64,000 nucleotides of DNA. It comes from Bacillota bacterium. GTDB taxonomy: Bacteria; Bacillota; Bacilli; Paenibacillales; Paenibacillaceae. Shown piece after piece: positions 1 to 7,741 of the stretch (within the stretch, counting starts at the first letter, position 1; each line of letters begins with the position of its first letter). Where the stretch lies: contig JAEWAQ010000082.1 in assembly GCA_023391635.1 (NCBI GenBank), positions 1 to 64,000 of the forward strand, written 5' to 3'. The notes beneath the pieces were generated by a model. The model had not been told where the DNA came from. It saw nothing but the letters and a program-made list of their open reading frames with translations, and made no database searches. A program made the position numbers and the translations under genes.

Positions 1-5
1 TAGAC

Positions 6-1031
6 ATGCTTAACATTACAAGACATCCTGAAAATCCGATCGTTGTGCCCGGTTTATACGAATGGAGGAAAGCGACGGTATTCAATCCCGCCGTCATTAT
101 CGATAATGGAAAGTTTTATATGATCGAGCGTACGGCAGGCTCCTTAACCCCTTGCAAAAATTATTTGGGCCTGCTGGAGAGCGACGACGGCGTTCACTTC
201 AAGCATGTGAAGGACGAGCCGGTCGTTACGCCGGACATGCTCGGTTTTCCCTATGGCAGCGTCCAAGACCCGCGCATCGTCAAGATCGACGATACGTTCT
301 ACCTGAACTATGCTCTGCGTCCATGCGCCATGAATTATTATCCGACGGGTACGGGCATACCGGAACGTTCCATCCCCCAATACCCGGATGGCTGGGGAGA
401 GAAGGAGGAGCATTGGCGGACTCGCTCGGGCATCTTGACCTCGAAAGATTTGATTCGTTGGGAATACTTGTGCGATACGACGCCACTGGATATTAACGAT
501 CGCGACAATATTCTGTTCCCCGAGAAGATTGGCGGCAAGTTCGCATTGCTGCGCCGGCCGGAAGAATACGTCGGAGAGGCTTACGGAACGAAGCAAGCGG
601 CCATGTGGATCAGTTACTCGGAAGATCTGATCCATTGGGAAGAGCCGAAGTTGCTGGCTACAGCGGGACAGGGCGCCTGGGAACAGAAGAAGATCGGCGG
701 ATCCACGCCTCCGGTCCGCACGGACAAAGGCTGGCTTGTCCTCTACCACGGGGTAGACTATGATACCGTTTATCGCGTCGGAGCACTGCTGCTTGACCTA
801 GATAATCCCGAGAAGATCATCGCAAGAACGCATAATTTCATCATGGAACCAGAAGCCTATTACGAGAAATTCGGCTATCAGATCCCGAATGTCATCTTCC
901 CGACGGGCAATGTCGTAAAGGACGGTCTGCTATATATTTACTACGGCGTTACGGATACGGCAATCGCCCTGGCAACGGTTCCGCTCGATGTGATCGTCGA
1001 CTACGTGCTGAACGAAAATGAGCAGGATTAA
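6..1031 (+). CDS. GH130 family glycoside phosphorylase/hydrolase
   Basis: A 341-residue protein of the GH130 (DUF377) five-bladed propeller family, which phosphorolyses or hydrolyses beta-mannosides such as mannobiose or mannosyl-glucose in the cytosol. The family hallmark VQDPRI, with the presumed catalytic acid Asp88, is visible. So are the blade motifs LYHGVD (about 250) and YIYYGVTDTAIALATV near the C-terminus. The length is normal for the family. The start lies only 5 bases into the window, so its ribosome site cannot be judged. The next genes are a sugar ABC importer and a GH3 enzyme on the same strand, which fits intracellular processing of an imported oligosaccharide. The exact linkage is not deducible. 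Confidence 0.88.
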   Translation: MLNITRHPENPIVVPGLYEWRKATVFNPAVIIDNGKFYMIERTAGSLTPCKNYLGLLESDDGVHFKHVKDEPVVTPDMLGFPYGSVQDPRIVKIDDTFYLNYALRPCAMNYYPTGTGIPERSIPQYPDGWGEKEEHWRTRSGILTSKDLIRWEYLCDTTPLDINDRDNILFPEKIGGKFALLRRPEEYVGEAYGTKQAAMWISYSEDLIHWEEPKLLATAGQGAWEQKKIGGSTPPVRTDKGWLVLYHGVDYDTVYRVGALLLDLDNPEKIIARTHNFIMEPEAYYEKFGYQIPNVIFPTGNVVKDGLLYIYYGVTDTAIALATVPLDVIVDYVLNENEQD

Positions 1032-1100
1032 ATTAAAAAATCGGATGTTATCGTAGGTTTGTGGGATTCAGGCCTTCGTGATAACGCTTTATACTATTTT

Positions 1101-1141
1101 TATAACATGCAGTGGAATGAAATATTCCACGATGTGTTATA
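1101..1141. promoter_or_regulatory. Two-armed inverted repeat upstream of the binding protein
   Basis: Outer arms TATAACA (1101-1107) and TGTTATA (1135-1141) enclose inner arms GTGGAAT (1112-1118) and ATTCCAC (1124-1130). The element ends about 25 bp before the ATG of the sugar-binding lipoprotein. It could be an operator or a leader hairpin. No run of T follows, so a simple terminator is less likely. Confidence 0.5.
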
Positions 1142-1165
1142 AAAAATGAAGAAAAGAGGGTTCGC

Positions 1166-2494
1166 ATGAAGAAAGGAAAAGGCATCAAAGGAATCATGCT
1201 GGTTTCCATGGTAACGGTTCTGGCATTGGCAACGGCATGCGGAAAGACGAATGACTCGAAAGGCAATGAGGGGGCTTCGCCTAACGGTAATGGAGGCAAG
1301 GGAACCATTACTTTGACCATGATGCATCCATGGACGTCGCCAAATGCGGATAATGAAGTATACAAAGCGCGCATCGCGGCGTTCGAAGCAGATCATCCGA
1401 ACATTAAAATCGAGCAGGACGGCGTTGCCGCAGCGCAATACAAGACCAAGCTGTTCACGCTCGCAGCGGGAAATAATTTGGCCGACATCGATGTCGTATG
1501 GCCGGGCGCCGACCTTGATCCGCTCGTCAGCGGCGATCTGCTTCTGCCCCTGAACGACCAGATGAATAACTGGAACGAGCTCGTACAGGAAGACGCGTTG
1601 GCCGGGTTCAACAAGAACGGCAATCAATTTGCCGTACCGACCAAACAAAATTTCGTCGATATTATCTACTACAACAAGGAAATGTTCTCCCAAGTCGGAT
1701 ATGATACGTTCCCGGCTACGTACGAAGAGTGGATCGATGCGATTAAGAAATTGAAAGCAGCCGGCATGACGCCGATCTCCCTCGGCAACAAAGAGCAATG
1801 GCCGCTTCAATCCTCGTATATGTCTACGTTGACGCAGCGTTTTGCCGGAGACGACTTCCTGCAGAACGTGCTGGACGGCAAGGCGAAATTTACCGATGAG
1901 GATTTCGTCAAAGCCGTCGCGGTCATCGACGAATTGACCAAGCTGGGTGCTTTCAACTCGGATGCGAATAACATGGATTCGGTGCAGGCGCAGGACTACT
2001 TCATTCAAGGCAAAGCGGCGATGCACATCACGTCGGCAACCGTGAATGCAAGAATCCGCATCGATAATCCGGAAGGCAGTAAATTCGGCATCGCGCTGTT
2101 CCCGAGCGTGCCGGGCGGCAAAGGCGACGCCAAGAAGGCTGCCGGCGTACCGCAATTCGGCATCGCGATCAAGAGCGGGCTGAGCACCGAGAAGCAGGAA
2201 GCAGCGCTCGAATTCATGAAATATTTCGTCAGCGAGGATCTGTATAAAGACTTGTCCAAGGCAGGCATCATGGTTCCGACGAAGACGAACGTGGCGGCAG
2301 AGGGAGAAGTCAATCCTTTCCTGGAGGAACTGATGACGCTCACCAGCAACGGTTCGACGAGAGTGTTCGACTCGGTCATCCCGACGCAGCCGTCCAAAGA
2401 ATTCGAGAACGGCCTTCAAGGACTGACCATCAAACATGGAACGCCTGAAGATGTCGCCAAGAATACGCAGGCAGCGCTGGACAACCTCAAGTAA
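1166..2494 (+). CDS. Sugar ABC transporter substrate-binding lipoprotein
   Basis: A 442-residue extracellular solute-binding protein family 1 member (MalE/UgpB-like). It has a lysine-rich signal peptide, a hydrophobic core and a lipobox LATAC with Cys25, so it should be anchored to the outer face of the membrane. The mature part starts with a low-complexity Asn/Gly/Lys linker, then a typical binding-protein fold (TITLTMMHPW, then IDVVWPG). It would deliver an oligosaccharide to the two permeases that follow. The ATG is preceded by GAAAAGAGGG. No ATPase gene lies in the block, so a shared MsmX-type ATPase encoded elsewhere is expected. Confidence 0.93.
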   Translation: MKKGKGIKGIMLVSMVTVLALATACGKTNDSKGNEGASPNGNGGKGTITLTMMHPWTSPNADNEVYKARIAAFEADHPNIKIEQDGVAAAQYKTKLFTLAAGNNLADIDVVWPGADLDPLVSGDLLLPLNDQMNNWNELVQEDALAGFNKNGNQFAVPTKQNFVDIIYYNKEMFSQVGYDTFPATYEEWIDAIKKLKAAGMTPISLGNKEQWPLQSSYMSTLTQRFAGDDFLQNVLDGKAKFTDEDFVKAVAVIDELTKLGAFNSDANNMDSVQAQDYFIQGKAAMHITSATVNARIRIDNPEGSKFGIALFPSVPGGKGDAKKAAGVPQFGIAIKSGLSTEKQEAALEFMKYFVSEDLYKDLSKAGIMVPTKTNVAAEGEVNPFLEELMTLTSNGSTRVFDSVIPTQPSKEFENGLQGLTIKHGTPEDVAKNTQAALDNLK

Positions 2495-2528
2495 ACCGGT
2501 TAGCCGCAACAACGTGAAAACAAGCGAT

Positions 2529-2557
2529 GGAGAAAACCCGTGCAGCGGGTTTTCTCC
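2529..2557 (+). terminator. Intra-operon hairpin between lipoprotein and permease genes
   Basis: A perfect 12-bp inverted repeat, GGAGAAAACCCG and its complement, with a 5-base loop, sits between the binding-protein gene and its permease. No T-run follows. It is therefore more likely a 3'-end stabiliser or partial terminator that keeps binding-protein mRNA in excess than a full terminator. Confidence 0.6.
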
Positions 2558-2605
2558 GTTCAAACGGCCCGAAAGATTCTCCCGCGAGGAAACGGAGGCG
2601 AGAAA

Positions 2606-3481
2606 ATGAACACGTTAAGGGGAACGAGAATCGCCATTTTCTTCGGCATGCTCCCCGCATTGATTATCTATATAGGCATTGCCATCATCCCGATTTTCGT
2701 TTCGTTGTATTACTCATTCTTTCATTGGGATGGCATTTCGGCCAAAACGGCCATTGGATTCGACAATTATGTCAGAATTATGAATGACCGCGTTTTCTGG
2801 CTTTCGGTGAAGAACAATATCATCATCATGGTGACGGGTTTAGTCGGCCAAATCCCGCTGGGGCTGCTGCTGGCGCTGCTGTTGAACCGCAAATTGGCCG
2901 GCTCCGCTTTCTTCAGAACGGTCGGTTTCATGCCCGTCGTCATCTCTTCCGTCATGGTCTCGCTGATCTGGGGGATGATCTATAATTCGGAATACGGCTT
3001 CCTGAACAGCTTGCTCGGTTTCATGGGCTTGGAAAGCTGGCAGCGCAATTGGCTCGGCGACACTTCAGTGTCGATGTATTCCGTCAGTCTCGCTTATATT
3101 TGGCAGAATTGCGGTCTCTATATGGTCATTTTCCTGGCTGCGCTGCAGAACATTCCGGGTGAAGTAAACGAGGCGGCGGAGTTGGACGGGGCAACCGGGC
3201 TCAGACGAGTGTTCCGCATTACGATCCCGATGATTCGCTCGACCCTTCTCGTGGCGGTCGTTTACAGCATCAGCAACTCGTTTAGGGTATTCGATCTCGT
3301 GCAAATTTTGACGGGCGGCGGCCCTGCCCATATGACCGAAGTTATGACCATTTACATGTACAACCATGCCTTTGTCAGCAGACAATTCGGCTTCGGCAGT
3401 GCGGCATCGATTCTGATCCTGCTGTTCAGCCTGATCGTCGTCAGTATTGTCAACCGCCTCGGACGAGAAAAAGATATATAA
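2606..3481 (+). CDS. Sugar ABC transporter permease, MalF/UgpA type
   Basis: A 291-residue integral membrane permease with six predicted membrane segments. The EAA loop reads as EVNEAAELDGATG (about residues 190-202), the contact site for the ATPase. The ATG at 2606 is chosen because GGAGGCG lies just upstream; the open frame extends further 5' into the hairpin region without a ribosome site. It forms the membrane channel with the next gene for the substrate caught by the upstream lipoprotein. Its stop overlaps the possible ATG of the next gene, indicating translational coupling. Confidence 0.92.
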   Translation: MNTLRGTRIAIFFGMLPALIIYIGIAIIPIFVSLYYSFFHWDGISAKTAIGFDNYVRIMNDRVFWLSVKNNIIIMVTGLVGQIPLGLLLALLLNRKLAGSAFFRTVGFMPVVISSVMVSLIWGMIYNSEYGFLNSLLGFMGLESWQRNWLGDTSVSMYSVSLAYIWQNCGLYMVIFLAALQNIPGEVNEAAELDGATGLRRVFRITIPMIRSTLLVAVVYSISNSFRVFDLVQILTGGGPAHMTEVMTIYMYNHAFVSRQFGFGSAASILILLFSLIVVSIVNRLGREKDI

Positions 3482-4329
3482 TGGAAGGGGGAACCGCTTT
3501 GAGCAACAATTCGAAATGGCTTCAGGTGCTGACGTATGTCTTTCTAAGCGCGTTTGCGTTATTCAATATCGTCCCCCTTTTCTATATGATCGTCGATTCG
3601 TTCAAGACGGAACCGGAATACGCGGCCAGTCCATTCTCATTGCCGACGAAGCTCCATTTCTCAAACTACGCCAAAGCATGGGATATCGCGAACATGGACA
3701 CCTATTTCCTGAACAGTCTCATCATTACGTTCGGTTCGCTGATTATCACGGTGCTGCTCGGGGCGCTGACGGCGTTTTTTTTGGCCCGTTTTAAATTCAG
3801 GTTCCGCGGATTCGCGTTCGCTTTGTTTCTTCTGGGGCTGCTGGTACCGATTCACGCCACGCTGATTCCGATCTTCCTGATCATGAAAAATATCGGATTG
3901 CTGGATACGTATTGGTCGCTTATACTGCCCTATACGGCATTCCATTTATCGCTGACGATATTCATACTGGAAGGGTTCATGCAGGGGCTGCCGAAAGATC
4001 TGGAGGAATCCGGGGTGATGGACGGAGCCGGCATCTTCCGGATATTCTGGTCGATTATCCTGCCGATTACGAGGCCGGCCATGGCGACGGTCATCATTCT
4101 GAATTTCATCTATAACTGGAACGAATATTTATTCGCATTGGTGCTGATCAGCTCGGAATCGCTTAAAACGTTGCCGCTTGGCTTGGCCAACTTCGTCGGC
4201 GTCGAAACGGCGAGCATGACGCTCCAGATGGCCGCGCTTGCGATTGCGCTCGTGCCGATCATCATTTTCTATTTGCTGCTTCAGAAGCAATTGGTTACCG
4301 GCATGACCGCGGGGGCGGTAAAAGGCTGA
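3481..4329 (+). CDS. Sugar ABC transporter permease, MalG/UgpE type
   Basis: The partner permease, 282 residues from the ATG at 3481 that overlaps the upstream stop as TAATG. A TTG at 3499 is preceded by GGAAGGGGGAA and may be the true start (276 residues). Six predicted membrane segments and the EAA motif LEESGVMDGAGIF are present, and the C-terminus VTGMTAGAVKG is typical of the MalG/LacG group. It completes the importer and is followed after 34 bp by a sensor kinase likely to control the locus. Confidence 0.92.
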   Translation: MEGGTALSNNSKWLQVLTYVFLSAFALFNIVPLFYMIVDSFKTEPEYAASPFSLPTKLHFSNYAKAWDIANMDTYFLNSLIITFGSLIITVLLGALTAFFLARFKFRFRGFAFALFLLGLLVPIHATLIPIFLIMKNIGLLDTYWSLILPYTAFHLSLTIFILEGFMQGLPKDLEESGVMDGAGIFRIFWSIILPITRPAMATVIILNFIYNWNEYLFALVLISSESLKTLPLGLANFVGVETASMTLQMAALAIALVPIIIFYLLLQKQLVTGMTAGAVKG

Positions 4330-4363
4330 CAAATACGCGTCCGGACATCCGGAGGATGGTGCT

Positions 4364-6166
4364 ATGCGAAGCGACTCCCAAAGGACAAGAAGCTTTGGTC
4401 TAAAACGAAAAGCGTTGATTATTTTCCTGCTCCTGGTCATTCTTCCGACCTTGAGCGTGGGAGTGGTCGTCCAAATTCAGTTCAACCAAATATTATGGGA
4501 GCAGTTCAAGGATACGACGATCCGCAACCTCGACAGCGTGGTCAGCCAATTGGAAGAACAGACGTCCACCGTCGAGGATATCGCCAACTATATGATCCTC
4601 AGTCCGGACCTGAACGAATATTTGCGGTCATCGCCTCCGCTGAGCAACGAACGTTCCGAGAACTTGAAGCGGGCGATCGAAGGCATGCTGACGTTCCATC
4701 TTTTCTCGAAGAAATATATTCGCTCCTTCAGCATCGACGGCTTTAACGGCAATAATATCGACATGGGGGAACCTGTCATTGCCGATGAAGGGAAATGGCT
4801 GGAGAGGGCCTCCCGCCGCAAAGGCGGTATCGTCTGGACGGGCGGCTATACCGTTCAGAGCGGCTGGAAAGGGGAATTCCGCGTCATCTCGCTGGTTCGT
4901 ACGCTCAATGCGTTCAGTCAAATCACGCGCCCTCAAGCCAATCTCGTCATTCGGCTGGATGAAGACAGCATTATCGGGCTGCTGGAGAAAGGGCTGTACA
5001 AACAATCGGGACAAGTATTCGTCATCGGATCGGACGGCGAACAGGTGCTGCGTTCCGAGCATTCGATGCCCGAGAGCTTCGATCCGAACCGCTTGCTGGA
5101 TGCGTTCGCCAGCGGACACGACAGCTTCATGAAGTACAAAATCGGGAATCGAAATTACATGGCTTTCTACCGTCCGATGGAAAATACGGGATGGAACATC
5201 ATCGCGATGATTCCCGAATCGATCGTCAATAAGGAAACGGCGAAAGTCAGAAGCGTGATGGCGGTCATCCTGGCTGCCATACTGCTCTTGGGCCTGAGCG
5301 CACTGCTAGGGTTCCAGTATACGATCATCAGGCCGATTCTGCGGCTCAAGAACGAAGCGAATCGCGTCAAGCTTGGCGACTTTACAGCGCGCGTGCCGAT
5401 TGAGTCGAATGATGAAATATCCGATTTAAACCGCAAGTTCAACGAGATGGTGCTCACGATTCAGCAACTGATTGAACATAAGTACAAGCTCGAGCTAAGG
5501 GAGAGAGAGTCCGAGCTCAGACTGCTGCAAAATCAAATGGACCCCCATTTTTTATATAATACGCTTGATATGATCCGATGGACGGCTCGTCTGGAGAAGG
5601 CGGGGAAAACAAGCCACTTGATCGAGATGCTGTCCAGGTTTTTCCGCTCGGCTCTGAACAAGGGCAACTATGTGACAACCGTTCAGCAAGAGCTGGAATT
5701 CGTCCAATCCTACCTGTATTTGCAAGAGCGGCGACTTGGCCAAGCGTTCCGGTATTCGCTGTTCATGGATTATTCCGTCGCCAAGGCACCCATGCTGAAG
5801 ACGACCATCCAGCCCTTGGTGGAAAACTTTTTGAAGCACGGACTGAATAAGGACAAGAAAGTCAATCGGATATCCGTCAAATGTTACGCCGTGGCGGAAG
5901 AGATCTGGATTGACGTACAAGACAACGGGCGCGGCATCGAACCCGGCAAGCTGGAAGCGATACGCTCCTCGCTGCGGAATGGGCCTGCCGACGAAAGAAG
6001 CGCCGGCGCGTTAAGCAACATCCAAGAGCGTCTCTCGATCTATTTCGGTGAAGGTTATGGTTTGGAGGTTGTATCCAGCACGCCGCAAGGCACGCTGATC
6101 CGATTGAAAATTCCCGACAGGGTGGACGGCGGTGAAACCGATGGTGACGGCAACAACCGGACGTAA
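4364..6166 (+). CDS. YesM-type sensor histidine kinase
   Basis: A 600-residue membrane kinase. Membrane segments lie at about 16-38 and 300-323 and flank an extracellular sensing domain. A HAMP segment follows, then the His_kinase motif DPHFLYNT with phospho-acceptor His near 394, then an HATPase domain with DNGRGIEPG near 525. It probably senses the imported sugar or its bound lipoprotein and phosphorylates the regulator encoded directly downstream, with which it overlaps by about 30 bp. The ATG has GGAGGATGGTG upstream. The ligand is unknown. Confidence 0.92.
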   Translation: MRSDSQRTRSFGLKRKALIIFLLLVILPTLSVGVVVQIQFNQILWEQFKDTTIRNLDSVVSQLEEQTSTVEDIANYMILSPDLNEYLRSSPPLSNERSENLKRAIEGMLTFHLFSKKYIRSFSIDGFNGNNIDMGEPVIADEGKWLERASRRKGGIVWTGGYTVQSGWKGEFRVISLVRTLNAFSQITRPQANLVIRLDEDSIIGLLEKGLYKQSGQVFVIGSDGEQVLRSEHSMPESFDPNRLLDAFASGHDSFMKYKIGNRNYMAFYRPMENTGWNIIAMIPESIVNKETAKVRSVMAVILAAILLLGLSALLGFQYTIIRPILRLKNEANRVKLGDFTARVPIESNDEISDLNRKFNEMVLTIQQLIEHKYKLELRERESELRLLQNQMDPHFLYNTLDMIRWTARLEKAGKTSHLIEMLSRFFRSALNKGNYVTTVQQELEFVQSYLYLQERRLGQAFRYSLFMDYSVAKAPMLKTTIQPLVENFLKHGLNKDKKVNRISVKCYAVAEEIWIDVQDNGRGIEPGKLEAIRSSLRNGPADERSAGALSNIQERLSIYFGEGYGLEVVSSTPQGTLIRLKIPDRVDGGETDGDGNNRT

Positions 6167-7715
6167 TGCGAAAATGCTGATCGTCGATGACGAACCGGTC
6201 ATCTGCGCAGGACTGCGGTTGACGATTGACTGGGAAGCGCTTGGCGTCGAAGTGATCGGCGAAGCCTACGACGGGGAAGAGGCTTTGCAGATGACGCGCG
6301 AGCATGAAACGGACATTGTGCTGACAGATATTCGGATGGGCGAGATGGATGGGCTGCAGTTGACGGAACGGTTGAAGCGGGAGTTCCCTCATGTGCGCGT
6401 CGTGATGATCAGCGGTTATGAAGATTTCGATTACGCCAGGCAGGCGATGCGCCTTGGTGTCACGGATTATTTGCTCAAGCCGGTCAATGTAGACGAACTG
6501 GTACAGGTGGTGAAGGGTATCGTAGCTGAGGTAGGGAGAGACGAGACATCCGGGAACAGCGACGAGGAAGTGTTGTGGCTGTCCGCCATGGTTAGGCCGT
6601 CTCCGACCTCCGAGCTGTCGTCGCCCCCGCAATCGCTGCATGGCGGATCATTTCGGATAATCGTCAGTCAATTGTCCGATTTCGCCGAACGTTATTCCGG
6701 CATGCCGGATGAACAATACCGCAACGTTCAACGGCAGTGGCTCGAGTTGATCCGCGAACGATTATCCGCAAGTGATATCGGCAGTATTGCCGTATTCGAT
6801 CATATGAACGTCCTATATACGCTGGCCATATCGGATCGAGAGCGGGAAGACGAGCCGATGAGGCGCCTGCTGGAAGAGACGATGCGGGCGTGGGGTGGTG
6901 CAGGGCGGCTGATATGCGCGGCAAGCCGTGCCTATCGCGAGTTGGATCAGACCGCTTCGGCGAGCGCTGAAGCCAGGGAGTTGCTGCAATGCCATGTGCT
7001 GGACGAACGGCTGGCGCTGCTTCCCGAAGACCGGAACCTGTTATTGAATGATCGTCCCAAGTCGGATTACGACGCTAAGGCCATCATGAACAAGCTTGTC
7101 TCTTGTTTGTTCAAACAGGACGCAGATGAAGTTGCGGCGTTAATCCACGAGTTGTTCGGGACGTTGGCCGCCGATCGCCTGCTGTTGCCGGAAGCGGTGC
7201 AGATTTATGACGAATTGCTTGCCCTGCTGCGGCAGCGGCTGCGCCAGAGCGGTCTGACGGATCTGGAGCATGGCCGCACTTCGCCTATCGACCTTCATTT
7301 GAACAATTCGTATGCCAGTATCGAAGCGATCGCCGTGGACGAGATGAAGCAGCTGATTCGCCTGATCGATCTGAGCGGACTCGACAAATCGCACTGGATT
7401 ATCGAGAAAGCCAAACAGTACATAAACGAGCAATACGATCAAGATATTAAAGCTTCGGAAGTCGCGGGTCGGCTGAAAATTTCACCAGGCTATTTCAGTT
7501 TTATTTTCAAGCAAAGCACTGGCAAGAGCTTCAAGGAATATATGAACGAGCTCCGGATCGACCACGCCAAGCATTTGCTGGCCACGACGCACGACAAAGT
7601 GTTCGAGATCGCGGAACAGGTCGGCTACAAGGAATATAAATATTTCGTTTCGGTATTCAAGTCGTACACCGGCATCACGCCGAAAGAGTACCGGGCCTTG
7701 AATGCAACCCGATAA
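6132..7715 (+). CDS. YesN-type AraC-family response regulator
   Basis: A 527-residue DNA-binding response regulator. The N-terminal receiver domain has the acidic pair DDE, phospho-acceptor Asp66 in LTDIRM and Lys116 in LLKPV. A long linker follows, then two AraC helix-turn-helix units (VAGRLKISPGYFSFIFKQ and VFEIAEQVGYKEYKYFVSV), ending with GITPKEYR. It should activate the neighbouring transporter and glycosidase genes. The GTG at 6132 is used; the ATG at 6141 is an alternative with GGCGGTG upstream. The start lies inside the kinase gene, so the two are translationally coupled. Confidence 0.92.
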   Translation: MKPMVTATTGRNAKMLIVDDEPVICAGLRLTIDWEALGVEVIGEAYDGEEALQMTREHETDIVLTDIRMGEMDGLQLTERLKREFPHVRVVMISGYEDFDYARQAMRLGVTDYLLKPVNVDELVQVVKGIVAEVGRDETSGNSDEEVLWLSAMVRPSPTSELSSPPQSLHGGSFRIIVSQLSDFAERYSGMPDEQYRNVQRQWLELIRERLSASDIGSIAVFDHMNVLYTLAISDREREDEPMRRLLEETMRAWGGAGRLICAASRAYRELDQTASASAEARELLQCHVLDERLALLPEDRNLLLNDRPKSDYDAKAIMNKLVSCLFKQDADEVAALIHELFGTLAADRLLLPEAVQIYDELLALLRQRLRQSGLTDLEHGRTSPIDLHLNNSYASIEAIAVDEMKQLIRLIDLSGLDKSHWIIEKAKQYINEQYDQDIKASEVAGRLKISPGYFSFIFKQSTGKSFKEYMNELRIDHAKHLLATTHDKVFEIAEQVGYKEYKYFVSVFKSYTGITPKEYRALNATR

Positions 7716-7741
7716 CAGATGGCAGGGTAGGAGGAATCGCA

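Noticed and set aside
1100..2563. 487-codon minus-strand frame opposite the binding-protein gene
   Set aside because: Arg/His-rich composition typical of a shadow frame. The plus strand encodes a clear lipoprotein.
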